Positions 16,482-25,242 of a DNA stretch of 64,000 nt are shown in pieces (positions within the stretch are counted from its first letter, which is position 1; each line of letters begins with the position of its first letter). The translations under genes were made by a program, and so were the position numbers. Source of the DNA: JAAXQD01 sp963790095 (lineage in GTDB: Bacteria; Desulfobacterota; Desulfobacteria; Desulfobacterales; UBA11574); assembly GCA_963790095.1 (NCBI GenBank), contig CAWBNO010000008.1, forward strand, positions 124,001 to 188,000. Direction: 5' to 3'. The notes beneath the pieces are model-generated. The model searched no databases. It was given only the letters and a program-made list of their open reading frames with translations, and was not told where the DNA came from.

Positions 16482-17104
16482 AAAAAATGAAGAAAATCTT
16501 TTGGATTCAAACAGCCGTCATTTTAATGTGTTCACTGTCGATTCTTGGCGGATGTTTACCAAAACCCAGCGCACCGACAAAATTGTATATCTTAAGCCCA
16601 CTGGCACGTCCAGCGGTTGAAACGCACGATACGGCCGGTGAAATATTCACGGCCATCGGTGTGGGGCCTGTCCATCTTCCCGAGTATCTGGATCGACCTG
16701 AAATCGTGACCCGCCTCACTCCCAATGAACTTAAGCTTGCAGAGCTTGATATTTGGGCGGAACCGTTACAGGTCAATTTTACCCGGGTTCTTGTGGAGAA
16801 CATATCGAGGCTACTGAGCGCTGAGCCTGTGGCCGTCTTCCCTTGGGGAGCATCTCCACAGATCGATTTTCAGATTGATATTGAGGTGGTTCGACTCGAT
16901 GGAGACATGGCCGGGAAGGCTTTCCTGACCGCACAATGGTCGATTTTAAATTCATCAAGCAAATCCATCCTTATTTCGAAAACGTCACAATACACTGAAC
17001 CGGTGGACGGAACAGGCTATTCTGCCCTTGTGGCTGCTCAGAGCCGTATGATAGGGGTTTTGAGCCATGATATTGCTGAAGCGATAAGATCTCTCCATCG
17101 GTAG
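16478..17104 (+). CDS. PqiC-like ABC-transport auxiliary lipoprotein
   Basis: 208 residues with a lipoprotein signal: basic start MKKMKK, hydrophobic helix, and lipobox ILGGC with Cys about residue 26. The mature part (YILSPLARP, IGVGPVHLPEYLDRPEIVTR, LAELDIWAEPL, then NISRLL) fits the ABC_trans_aux/PqiC (DUF330) family of outer-membrane lipoproteins that partner MCE transporters. Start GTG at 16478 overlaps the mlaD stop (GTGA); ATG at 16487 is an alternative. Last gene of the operon; a PqiC-like lipoprotein instead of MlaC/MlaA suggests a Pqi-style bridge. Confidence 0.85.
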   Translation: MKKMKKIFWIQTAVILMCSLSILGGCLPKPSAPTKLYILSPLARPAVETHDTAGEIFTAIGVGPVHLPEYLDRPEIVTRLTPNELKLAELDIWAEPLQVNFTRVLVENISRLLSAEPVAVFPWGASPQIDFQIDIEVVRLDGDMAGKAFLTAQWSILNSSSKSILISKTSQYTEPVDGTGYSALVAAQSRMIGVLSHDIAEAIRSLHR

Positions 17105-17210
17105 AGTAGACCATTCCGTCTTGTTCGCCAAAATTTTCCTGTCCATCTGCCTGTGAATGAAGGTTTTCTATGATATTTTTCTAAATCCTTGAATGATGCG
17201 CTTTTACCTG

Positions 17211-17237
17211 TTGACTTATTAATTTTGCTGTTATAAC
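17211..17237 (+). promoter_or_regulatory. Candidate promoter for the HU gene
   Basis: TTGACT (17211-17216) and TATAAC (17232-17237) with a 15-base spacer; the -10 is preceded by TG at the extended -10 position (TGTTATAAC), which could compensate for the short spacing. Confidence 0.55.
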
Positions 17238-17293
17238 CATCAAATAATTAAGTTTTGTCGGGTTGCAATTAACACGAACATAGGAGGTAAAAG

Positions 17294-17566
17294 ATGACAA
17301 AGGCTGAATTGGTCGAAACAATGGCAAAGGATGCAGGCATTTCCAAAGCGGCAGCTGGAGCTGCTTTGGAGTCTTTTATGGCAAATGTTACAAAAGCTTT
17401 AAAGAAAAAGGACGGAAAAATTACGTTGGTAGGTTTTGGCACTTTTACAAAAGTCCGTCGCAAAGCCCGAAAGGGTCGAAATCCTCAAACCGGTGAACCC
17501 ATTAAAATTAAGGCAAGAAATGCGGTAACATTTAAAGCTGGGAAGAAGCTCAAAGACGCGATCTAA
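17294..17566 (+). CDS. hup: HU-family nucleoid DNA-binding protein
   Basis: 90-residue HU/IHF-family protein that bends and compacts DNA. The N-terminal helices (MTKAELVETMAKDAGISKAAA), the GFGTF turn near residue 46, and the DNA-contacting arm with RKARKGRNPQTGEPIKI (the Pro at the arm tip) are typical. Strong GGAGG Shine-Dalgarno and own promoter. HU and IHF subunits cannot be separated with certainty by eye; the sequence looks HU-like. Confidence 0.95.
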   Translation: MTKAELVETMAKDAGISKAAAGAALESFMANVTKALKKKDGKITLVGFGTFTKVRRKARKGRNPQTGEPIKIKARNAVTFKAGKKLKDAI

Positions 17567-18024
17567 TCTCAATCAGACGATAAGGCTTGACTGTCAATCT
17601 AATTTTTCAAAATGCCATAAAGGATTCTTATCGGTTTTTTGAAACTCCTTGAAGCTTCGTTGAAACGGAATTCTCACTGTGATCCAACCAGCCGCTGTGT
17701 ACCTTCAACCGAAAATTTTTGATCCATTTTAGGTACCCCCGCATTCCCCGGAACAATCTACGGGGAATGCGATTCCAATTGCACTCCCACGCCCTTTTAA
17801 AACACGTCATTTTTTTTACCACCTACCGTCATCTCCGGAAATTTTTTCCATAAAATGGCGATCTCTTTTTTGCCGCTCCCTTCAGCCCCTTAACCCGGGA
17901 TTTACCCTTCGTCTCAAACCTCTTTGACGGCCTCGTTCAAATGATTGCCGGGAATGCGTTTGCCCAGGGCCCATGTGGATAAGGTTTACAAAAAGCATTT
18001 ATCGTGATAGGTAAAATCCCAAAT
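17567..18024. other. Intergenic stretch after HU with one perfect hairpin
   Basis: I see no credible gene here. The most distinct feature is a perfect 10-bp inverted repeat GCATTCCCCG / CGGGGAATGC (17741-17750 and 17761-17770, 10-base loop) with no T-run on either side, so it is not an ordinary terminator and may be a small dispersed palindrome. A 64-codon reverse frame at 17628-17822 lacks homology cues and a Shine-Dalgarno. Confidence 0.4.
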
Positions 18025-18218
18025 TTGATGGCCTCGTAAAAAGTCCGTTTTGCTCGCTCAGTGACCATTTGGGGGCGTTTCAAGAGGTGCTGCTAAATTT
18101 CAAGAACTCGTCGCAAGCTCCTCAAACAGCTTGAATTTTTTAACGCATCACCCCTTGAAACACTGGATCCCCAAATGATCAGATATCGCTCACAAAAGAC
18201 TTTTTACGAGTTTGTCAA
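18025..18218. mobile_element. MITE-like palindromic element, family A, copy 1
   Basis: About 194 bases bounded by inverted ends: the left begins TTGATGGCCTCGTAAAAAGT and the right end, reverse-complemented, begins TTGACAAACTCGTAAAAAGT. Inner halves are also partly complementary, so the whole can fold into a long hairpin. A second copy of nearly the same length lies at 33970-34164 in inverted orientation. There is no coding sequence. It ends 45 bases before the ETF-QO start and may influence its transcription. Confidence 0.75.
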
Positions 18219-18262
18219 AATTCATTTTCTCAGAAAAAACATAAGAATAGAGGATTTCAGAA

Positions 18263-19936
18263 ATGGATATAGAACGTGAAAAGATCGATTTTGATGTGCT
18301 TTTTGTCGGCGGTGGGCCCGCAAATCTTGCTGGAGCCATTCGATTGATGCAACTCGCCCGGGAAAAAAATATAACCCTTGAAGTTGCGCTGGTGGAAAAG
18401 GGCGCTGAAATCGGGTCTCATGCATTGAGCGGCGCTGTCCTGAATCCCCTGTCGTTAAAGGAGCTAATACCCGATTTTTTGGAAAAAGATTGCCCCATAG
18501 AATCGACGGTTAGAGAAGACGAATTCTACTTTCTCACCCGCAAAAAATACTATCGACTTCCGATGATTCCCAAATACATGCACAATAAGGGCTTTTTCAT
18601 TATCAGCCTTTCCAGGTTTACCCGGTGGCTCGGCAGGATTGCCGAAGATCTCGGAGTTAATATCTTTCCCGGTTTTGCAGGTAAAAAAGTCCTTTACGCA
18701 GAAGATCAAAAGACAATCATCGGCGTCCGTACCGGCGACCAGGGATTGGACAAGGACGGACAGCCCAAGAGTAACTTTGAGCCGGGCATCGATTTGATGG
18801 CCAAGGTGACGGTCTTCGGCGAAGGCGCAAGGGGGAGCCTGACCCGGGAAATATTGCAAAAACTAAACCTTTCTGCAGGCAAAATGCCCCAAGTGTACGA
18901 ATCGGGCATCAAAGAAGTGATTCAACTTCCCGAAAACAATTATTTCACCTCCAGTAGAAGCAACGACATCCACATCTTTGGATATCCCCTGGGTTTGGAA
19001 ACACCCGGCGGCGGTTTTATTTACGAGCTTAAAGACAATCGGGTGGCCATCGGATTTTTGGTGGGACTCTCCTATGAGGATCCCATGCTGGATCTCTATG
19101 AAGAATTCCTAAAATTCAAACAGCATCCATTTGTCGCAGGCATCATCCAAGGGGGAAAAGTCCTCGAACAGGGGGCGCGAACAGTGTCCACCGGCGGCTA
19201 TTTTACCATCCCCAGGCTGGTCGTTGACGGCGGGGTATTGGTGGGCGGCGGTGCAGCCATGCAGAACACACCGGGCTTAAAGGGGGTTCATCTGTCCATG
19301 AAGTCAGGAATGCTGGCGGCGGAAGCGATCGTAAATGCACTTGAAAAGCAAACCGTTACACAAGAGGCCCTCGGGCTCTACCATGAATTGTTCGAAAAAA
19401 GCTGGGCTAAGAAGGAAATTTATGAGGGGAGAAATTTTGCCCAAGCCCTTTCAAAACGCGGACCGGCCAAGCTTGTCCATCTTGCCGCTCAGTATTTGAG
19501 CAACGGCCGGGGCTTTATCGATAAAATGCCCATTGAACCGGATTACCAAACACTAAAACCGGTAAAAGCGAGCAACAAGGACGCTCGTGGGTCATCTGAA
19601 AAAAAGAGCATCGACGGCGTTCTGTATGTCGACAAACTTACCGGAGTCTATTTGTCCAAGACCATGCACAGGGAGGATCAACCCAGCCACATCATCGTTC
19701 ATGACCGCGATCTTTGCGTCAATGAATGTTTTAAAATCTATGGATCTCCATGTACAAGATTCTGCCCGGGCGACGTATATGAAATCGAAATCGATCCAAA
19801 GACATCCGCACGGCGACTCAAATTGAACCCGTCCAATTGTCTGCACTGCAAAACCTGTGACATTAAGGATCCATACCGGAATATATCATGGACATGTCCG
19901 GAAGGGGGAGAAGGACCGGGATATACGGTGCTATAA
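18263..19936 (+). CDS. etfQO: Electron-transfer flavoprotein:quinone oxidoreductase
   Basis: 557 residues; passes electrons from reduced ETF to the membrane quinone pool. The N-terminal FAD site is VGGGPANLAGA near residues 15-25, followed by the conserved SHALSGAVLNP. FAD/quinone-domain features include GGAAMQNTPGLKGVHLSMKSG. The C-terminal domain carries a single [4Fe-4S] cluster: Cys at CVNECFKIYGSPCTRFCPGDVY and NCLHCKTCDIKDPYRNISW. AGAGGA precedes the ATG. It runs toward ubiB, and the two stop regions overlap by six bases. With the acyl-CoA dehydrogenase downstream it suggests beta-oxidation-linked quinone reduction. Confidence 0.95.
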   Translation: MDIEREKIDFDVLFVGGGPANLAGAIRLMQLAREKNITLEVALVEKGAEIGSHALSGAVLNPLSLKELIPDFLEKDCPIESTVREDEFYFLTRKKYYRLPMIPKYMHNKGFFIISLSRFTRWLGRIAEDLGVNIFPGFAGKKVLYAEDQKTIIGVRTGDQGLDKDGQPKSNFEPGIDLMAKVTVFGEGARGSLTREILQKLNLSAGKMPQVYESGIKEVIQLPENNYFTSSRSNDIHIFGYPLGLETPGGGFIYELKDNRVAIGFLVGLSYEDPMLDLYEEFLKFKQHPFVAGIIQGGKVLEQGARTVSTGGYFTIPRLVVDGGVLVGGGAAMQNTPGLKGVHLSMKSGMLAAEAIVNALEKQTVTQEALGLYHELFEKSWAKKEIYEGRNFAQALSKRGPAKLVHLAAQYLSNGRGFIDKMPIEPDYQTLKPVKASNKDARGSSEKKSIDGVLYVDKLTGVYLSKTMHREDQPSHIIVHDRDLCVNECFKIYGSPCTRFCPGDVYEIEIDPKTSARRLKLNPSNCLHCKTCDIKDPYRNISWTCPEGGEGPGYTVL

Positions 19937-21628
19937 TCTTCCTTTCCTTAAAATAGCGATAAGAAGCCATATCCCCATGATTGCAGCGGTTGAGAACAGA
20001 ACGATCCCGATCAGAGATATTCCGTAGAACAGGGGCGGGATTTCAGAAATCACGATAAGGGCCGAACCGATAATCAGAGCGGCAATAATAATTGAGAACG
20101 ATATTCTGTTGCTGATCCTGTCATGGGTCGCCAGCATGGCATCGAGTCCCTGGTGTTCCATTTTCAAAGACAGTCTCTGCTGCCGGATCAGCCGGGTAAT
20201 TTCGAGCATGTCTTTGGGGAACTTCTCGACGAATTGCAGCGTTTCAGATACCAGCTGAATCAAATCCTCGGCAATTCTTTCAGGGTGGAACCGTGAAAGC
20301 TTTATCCGTCTGATGAACGGCGCGGTTTGAGCGATCATGTCAAAATCCGGATCGAGAACCAGTGCAACCCCCTCTACGGTCGTCATCGCCTTCATCATCA
20401 GGAAGATATCCGGCGCAATCATGAGACGATGGCGGGATATCAACTCGAGCAAATGGTTCATCAGTTTGCCCACTTCGATATTCTTCAGAGGTTTGTAAAG
20501 ATGCTGCCCCATGAAATCAGTAACATCCCTTTCCAGCTGGCGGAGATCCGGCTCGTCATCCCAAGATGTCAGCTTCAGGATCACCTGGGTTGTTTTTGTT
20601 TCATGCCGGCGGGCCACGCTGTCGATCAAATCGACAAAATTCTCCCGGGTCTGACGGTCCACAGAACCGGTCATGCCAAAATCGAGCAGACAGATCACAT
20701 TGTCAGGAAGTATAAAAATATTTCCAGGATGAGGGTCGGCATGAAAGAAACCGAAATCGAACACCTGCTTTAAATAAAAGTTTGCACCCCGAACGGTAAT
20801 GGTCTTCCGGTCCAGTCCGGCCTTTTCCAGCCTGTCGATTTCAGATATCTTTATGCCATCGACCAATTCCATGGAAAGAACCCGTTCGGTGGTCATGTCT
20901 CGGAAAACTTTAGGGATGTAAGTTGTGGGGTCGTTCAAGAAGTGCCGGGCAAATCGTTCCATGCTGGTGGCTTCAAGGGTGTAATCGATTTCTTTTTCAA
21001 GGGTTCTGGCAAATTCTTCGATGATTTTAACCGGTCGATACAGGGCGATCTCTTTTATGTTGCGTTCCACCAGCATGGCCAGATGAAGCATGATCTCGAG
21101 ATCGACTTCTATGATTTTTTTGATGCCAGGCCGCTGAACTTTGACGGCCACCATTTCACCGTCCTTTAATCCGGCCTTGTGAACCTGTCCGATGGACGCC
21201 GAGGCAAAAGGGAGTTCATCAAAAAAATCAAAAAGTTCTTCCAGAGGTGAGCCGAACTCCGCTTCGATGGTCTCCTTGGCCTCGCTGAAAGCAAAGGGCG
21301 GCACCTCATCCTGGAGTTTGGAAAGTTCGTTTGTAAAATCAACCGGAACCAGATCCGGGCGTGTGGAAAGAACCTGACCCAACTTTACGTAGGTGGGCCC
21401 CAGTTCTTCAAAGGCCATTCTCACCCTTTCCGCCCGTGAAAGTTTTTCAATACGGTTGCGCCGATTTTTGGAAATCAACTGAAGCCCGACTTCGATGTAC
21501 TGCTCGATTTTCAGCAGTTCAATCAGATCCCCAAAGCCATACTTGAAAAGAACAGCCAGTATCTGACGATATCGGTTAAGATTTCGGTAGGTTCGGCCTA
21601 CAACGCCGATCTTTCGTATACTTAGCAT
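19931..21628 (-). CDS. ubiB: UbiB/AarF (ABC1) atypical kinase-family membrane protein
   Basis: 565 residues. The ABC1/UbiB hallmarks are the KxGQ motif in TYVKLGQVLSTRPDL (near residue 80), the Ala-rich loop replacing a glycine loop (ASIGQVHKA), the VKVQRPG lysine region, and FHADPHPGNIF with LLDFGMTG (the catalytic-loop equivalent). Two transmembrane helices close the protein. UbiB-like proteins support quinone biosynthesis or membrane trafficking of quinone-type lipids; in this likely menaquinone user the exact role is unclear. Convergent with etfQO. It follows a phasin-like gene by 27 bases, so they probably share an operon. No clear Shine-Dalgarno. Confidence 0.93.
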   Translation of the reverse strand: MLSIRKIGVVGRTYRNLNRYRQILAVLFKYGFGDLIELLKIEQYIEVGLQLISKNRRNRIEKLSRAERVRMAFEELGPTYVKLGQVLSTRPDLVPVDFTNELSKLQDEVPPFAFSEAKETIEAEFGSPLEELFDFFDELPFASASIGQVHKAGLKDGEMVAVKVQRPGIKKIIEVDLEIMLHLAMLVERNIKEIALYRPVKIIEEFARTLEKEIDYTLEATSMERFARHFLNDPTTYIPKVFRDMTTERVLSMELVDGIKISEIDRLEKAGLDRKTITVRGANFYLKQVFDFGFFHADPHPGNIFILPDNVICLLDFGMTGSVDRQTRENFVDLIDSVARRHETKTTQVILKLTSWDDEPDLRQLERDVTDFMGQHLYKPLKNIEVGKLMNHLLELISRHRLMIAPDIFLMMKAMTTVEGVALVLDPDFDMIAQTAPFIRRIKLSRFHPERIAEDLIQLVSETLQFVEKFPKDMLEITRLIRQQRLSLKMEHQGLDAMLATHDRISNRISFSIIIAALIIGSALIVISEIPPLFYGISLIGIVLFSTAAIMGIWLLIAILRKGRL

Positions 21629-21655
21629 TTAGATAGAATGTCGGGAAAGGGTGTT

Positions 21656-21970
21656 TTACTTGGGGGTGCCTGGACCCTCGCTAATCGCTTTTTTCAGCTC
21701 CCGTATCTCCTTTTTCAGCCCCTTCAATTCATCGCTCGTTACAACATCGGCTTTTTTCATAAAATCTTTAACAGCCTTTTGCACCTTTTCTTCCAGCTTG
21801 GTCTGTGTTTCGTCGTACCTTTTCTGAAGATCTTCCAAAAATTTCGTTCCTTCATTTTCAGTCATTTTGCCCTTGTTTACAAGCTCTCTGGCCAGGTCTT
21901 CAACCTCATCCTTGGCGATGAGGGCCAGGCCGATACCGGTCAACATAGATTTTTTGATTATATTAAGCAT
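21656..21970 (-). CDS. Phasin-like/PhaI-type coiled-coil protein
   Basis: 104 residues, mostly helical and charged, with LARELVNKGKMTENEG near residue 26 and a C-terminal Lys/Glu-rich coiled coil. It resembles the PhaI/phasin-like family, short proteins often encoded beside UbiB/AarF genes in Desulfobacterota and related phyla; polyhydroxyalkanoate granule association is known for part of the family, but no PHA synthase lies in the window, so its role here is unproven. Located between acyl-CoA dehydrogenase and ubiB on the same strand, 20 bases downstream of the former. Confidence 0.7.
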   Translation of the reverse strand: MLNIIKKSMLTGIGLALIAKDEVEDLARELVNKGKMTENEGTKFLEDLQKRYDETQTKLEEKVQKAVKDFMKKADVVTSDELKGLKKEIRELKKAISEGPGTPK

Positions 21971-21989
21971 CAGAGCCTCCTTAGAATTC

Positions 21990-23144
21990 TTACTTCAATT
22001 TTCCAATCAACGCACTGGCTATGGTGTTTTTCTGGATCTCCTTGGTGCCTTCATAAATCTCGGTGATTTTGGCATCCCGGTAAAAGCGCTCGACTTCATA
22101 CTCTGCCATGTATCCGTATCCTCCAAGCAGTTGAATGGCTTCATCGGCGACTTCAACAGCAGTACGTGCGGCGTACATCTTGGCCATGGATGTCAACTTT
22201 GGATCGATACGCCCCTTGTCAAAGTTCCAGGCAGCTTTGTAGGTTATAAGTCTCGAAAGCTCTATTTTTGTGGCCATATCAGCCAGCTTGTGCTGGGTGA
22301 CCTGGAACTGGGCAATTTTTTTCCCGAACTGCTCCCTCTGTTTTACATAGGCCAACGCGCGATCAAAAGCGCCCTGGGCTGTCCCGAGTGCCTGGGCGGC
22401 AACCAAGATTCTGCTTTCGTCAAAAAACTCCAGCACATGGTAGAAGCCCTTCCCTTCTTTTCCGATAAGATTTGAAGCCGGAACACGGACATCTTTAAAG
22501 TTAACCTCTGCCGTAGACATCATGTGGATGCCCATTTTTTCACCGACATCCGTGGCGGACACACCCTTTCGATGGGCCTCCACCAGAATCAAGCTTATTC
22601 CGCGATACGTCGGTTTGCTTTCCGGGTCGGTTTGGCAGAGAACACAGAAAAAACCGGCAGTTTCACCATTGGTAATGAATATTTTCGATCCGTTTATGAC
22701 CCATTCATCCCCATCTTTTTCTGCCGTTGTGTTCATGAAGGTAATATCAGAACCGTGATCCGGTTCTGTGAAAGCACCTGCAGAAAGCATTTCCCCTTCT
22801 GCAACGGCCGGCAAATATTTTTCCTTGAGGGCATCACTGCCAAAACGCAAAATGCATTCCGATGCAAACCCGGCAAGGATCAACGCACTGCCGATGGTAG
22901 AATCCCGGCTGCAGAACTCCTCGGCGACAAGGATATTTTCCAACACGCCAAGCCCCTGGCCGGAATATTCTTCCGGAAAATGAATGCCGATAAATCCCAG
23001 ATCAGCGGCTTTTCTCCAAATTTTATCCGGGAATTCATGTTTTCTGTCGAGTTCGAGTGCAAGGGTCTTGTCAAATTCACCCTTGGCAAAATCCCTGGCT
23101 GCTTTCTGAATCTCTTTTTGTGATTTTGTCAGTTCAAAATCCAT
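21990..23144 (-). CDS. Acyl-CoA dehydrogenase
   Basis: 384-residue FAD flavoprotein that oxidises an acyl-CoA to the enoyl-CoA and donates to ETF. N-terminal helical domain, middle beta domain with AGAFTEPDHGSD (FAD contact), and C-terminal helical domain with the catalytic-base region IYEGTKEIQ (Glu near residue 367) and QLLGGYGY. Substrate chain length cannot be read from the sequence. A strong GGAGGAG Shine-Dalgarno precedes the ATG. It leads a probable operon with the phasin-like and UbiB genes, and the convergent ETF-QO would receive its electrons through ETF. Confidence 0.95.
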   Translation of the reverse strand: MDFELTKSQKEIQKAARDFAKGEFDKTLALELDRKHEFPDKIWRKAADLGFIGIHFPEEYSGQGLGVLENILVAEEFCSRDSTIGSALILAGFASECILRFGSDALKEKYLPAVAEGEMLSAGAFTEPDHGSDITFMNTTAEKDGDEWVINGSKIFITNGETAGFFCVLCQTDPESKPTYRGISLILVEAHRKGVSATDVGEKMGIHMMSTAEVNFKDVRVPASNLIGKEGKGFYHVLEFFDESRILVAAQALGTAQGAFDRALAYVKQREQFGKKIAQFQVTQHKLADMATKIELSRLITYKAAWNFDKGRIDPKLTSMAKMYAARTAVEVADEAIQLLGGYGYMAEYEVERFYRDAKITEIYEGTKEIQKNTIASALIGKLK

Positions 23145-23386
23145 CTTGCTCCTCCATCACGTTGAAGGTTTTACGATAGATAGGGGGGTATCTTTTTTAG
23201 GAATTTAGCATATGCCCTGCCCTATTGCAAGGAGTTTGAAGGTCATCAGCCATTGCAAACCCTGCCACTTTTTAAACATTCGCAAAAGGTGCTTGACGGA
23301 TCCCTTTGACTGGAATAGTTACATATTTTAGGCCTTTTTCGAAACCGTCCACATTAACACATAACTTGGAAAGGAAATTAGACCCT

Positions 23387-24136
23387 ATGCCGTTTTCAAT
23401 TGCCCTTGCCGGAAAAGGAGGCACCGGGAAAACAACCGTGGCAGGTCTGCTCATCAAATATCTGGTAAAGACTGGCAGGACGCCGGTTCTTGCGGTGGAT
23501 GCAGACAGTAACGCAAACTTAAATGAAGTCTGTGGTCTTGAAGTCACCGACACCCTGGGCAACGCTCGTGAAGAAATGAAAAAGGGAATTGTGCCCAGCG
23601 GAATGACCAAGGACATTTTTATGAACATGAAACTACAGCAGGCGGTTGTGGAGGACGACGGATACGACCTCATTGTCATGGGACAGCCTGAAGGCCCGGG
23701 ATGTTATTGTGCTGCAAATACCCTTCTCACAGGATTTTTGGAGAAACTGACGGGAAATTATCCTTACATCGTCATGGATAATGAAGCTGGAATGGAGCAC
23801 ATCAGCCGGCTAACCACCAGTAATGTCGACGTCCTCCTCACGATTTCAGACACCTCCCGCCGGGGACTACAGGCGGCCATTCGAATTAACGATCTGGCAA
23901 AAGATTTGAATATCGGTGTCTCAAAAAGCTACCTAATAATCAATCAGACCAAAGAAGCGCCGTCCGATACCGTTCTGAACATCATTAAGGAAAAAGGGTT
24001 GGCGCTTGCCGGAACCATCCCCGAAGACCCTACTGTATACGAATATGATCTGAACGGTCGTCCGACCATTGAGCTGCCGGAGGACAATATTGCGGTTATG
24101 GCTGCATATGAAATATTTGATAAAATAATCGAGTAG
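23387..24136 (+). CDS. cooC: CooC-type nickel-insertion ATPase (CODH maturation family)
   Basis: 249 residues, MinD/ParA-like P-loop ATPase. The deviant Walker A is GKGGTGKTT (residues 9-17), followed by the DADSNANL signature with Asp in switch I, and the CxC metal motif characteristic of CooC at Cys106/Cys108 (GPGCYCAAN). CooC binds Ni or Zn at the dimer interface and helps mature the CODH C-cluster. The ATG at 23387, preceded by GGAAAGGAAA, gives a standard CooC N-terminus; the frame is open further upstream. No CODH gene is in the window, so it is an orphan here. It is followed 16 bases later by the deacetylase gene. Confidence 0.9.
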   Translation: MPFSIALAGKGGTGKTTVAGLLIKYLVKTGRTPVLAVDADSNANLNEVCGLEVTDTLGNAREEMKKGIVPSGMTKDIFMNMKLQQAVVEDDGYDLIVMGQPEGPGCYCAANTLLTGFLEKLTGNYPYIVMDNEAGMEHISRLTTSNVDVLLTISDTSRRGLQAAIRINDLAKDLNIGVSKSYLIINQTKEAPSDTVLNIIKEKGLALAGTIPEDPTVYEYDLNGRPTIELPEDNIAVMAAYEIFDKIIE

Positions 24137-24152
24137 CGCCTTTTGTGACGAC

Positions 24153-25103
24153 ATGAAAAAAACAGGCTTTCTGTACGATGAAAGATATCTTCTTCACGAT
24201 ACAGGCCCGAATCATCCTGAGTCGCCCGAAAGACTCAAGGCTATTTATCAAGGGATAAAACAAGCCGGCCTCCTCCCAAAATTGACCTTAATTCAGGCGA
24301 TTCAGGCGGATTTAGAGTGGGTTGAAACTGTCCATTCAAAAAATTATATCCAACGCTTTGAAGCTGCCTGCCGTTCGGGTAGTACCACGTTTGATTATCC
24401 GGACAACCAAATGTGTGCCGTAACTTTCGAGACGGCGCTTCTGGCCGTAGGCGGTGTACTCGATACCGCACGACGGCTCATGACCGGTCAAATAGATAAT
24501 GCTTTTTGTGCGGTCAGGCCGCCGGGCCATCATGCTGAACGTGAATTCGCCATGGGATTCTGCTATTTCAACAACGTTGCAATCGCCGCCAGATATCTTC
24601 AAGCAGAATGGGGCATTCAAAGGGTTGGAATCGTAGATTTCGACGTGCATCATGGAAACGGCACCCAACACATTTTTGAAGAAGATCCTACGGTATTCTA
24701 CTACTCCATTCATCAACACCCGACATTTGCTTTTCCAGGAACCGGTCGTGTTTTTGAAACCGGCGACGGTGATGGAGAGGGATCGACCCGGAATTATCCG
24801 GTTTTACCGGGTCATGGAGACAAGGAATACCAGGGTCTTGTGGAAAGAGATCTTATGCCGGTGATGGAAGCATTCAGCCCCGAAGTAATCTTGGTATCGG
24901 CGGGTTTTGATGCCCATGTCGACGACGACATGTCAGACATACAACTTTCAACCGAGGGATATTCAAGGATTATGCAGAGGATCGTCGCGCTGGCAGAACA
25001 TTGCTCAAACGGAAGATTGCTTTCCGTCCTTGAGGGAGGATACTGCATAAAACGTCTACCGGAACTGGCGGCGAACCATGTTAAAATTTTATTGAACATT
25101 TAA
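24153..25103 (+). CDS. acuC: AcuC-like histone-deacetylase-family protein
   Basis: 316 residues; class I/II HDAC fold, zinc-dependent deacetylase. The tandem His pair is RPPGHHA (126-127), the zinc ligands are in DFDVHHGNG (Asp164, His166) and AGFDAH (Asp253), and the EGGY motif is near residue 294. Bacterial homologues remove acetyl groups from lysines, for instance acetyl-CoA synthetase in the case of B. subtilis AcuC, or from acetylpolyamines. An AcuB-like regulator follows it, supporting an acu-type role. A short GC-rich hairpin sits after its stop. Confidence 0.85.
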   Translation: MKKTGFLYDERYLLHDTGPNHPESPERLKAIYQGIKQAGLLPKLTLIQAIQADLEWVETVHSKNYIQRFEAACRSGSTTFDYPDNQMCAVTFETALLAVGGVLDTARRLMTGQIDNAFCAVRPPGHHAEREFAMGFCYFNNVAIAARYLQAEWGIQRVGIVDFDVHHGNGTQHIFEEDPTVFYYSIHQHPTFAFPGTGRVFETGDGDGEGSTRNYPVLPGHGDKEYQGLVERDLMPVMEAFSPEVILVSAGFDAHVDDDMSDIQLSTEGYSRIMQRIVALAEHCSNGRLLSVLEGGYCIKRLPELAANHVKILLNI

Positions 25104-25105
25104 CC

Positions 25106-25140
25106 CGGATCCTTCTGGGGCGGAGAGCCCAAAAGGATCG
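25106..25140 (+). other. Hairpin between acuC and acuB-like genes
   Basis: GATCCTT (25108-25114) pairs with AAGGATC (25133-25139), enclosing a GGGC / GCCC inner stem. No T-run follows, so it may be an mRNA structure between the two genes rather than a terminator. Confidence 0.3.
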
Positions 25141-25242
25141 AAAATGTTCAATGGTTCTCAACAGAAAAAATTGTCGTTTAGAAGGGTTTGCTCAAAACAT
25201 GAACAATTTAAGGGCCAAGATCTACAACCAATGGAGGCGAAA

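Noticed and set aside
17628..17822. 64-codon reverse frame after HU
   Set aside because: No homology cue, no Shine-Dalgarno, and it spans a palindromic hairpin.
22524..23123. 199-codon frame antisense to the acyl-CoA dehydrogenase
   Set aside because: Codon shadow of the well-supported dehydrogenase; product has no recognisable fold.
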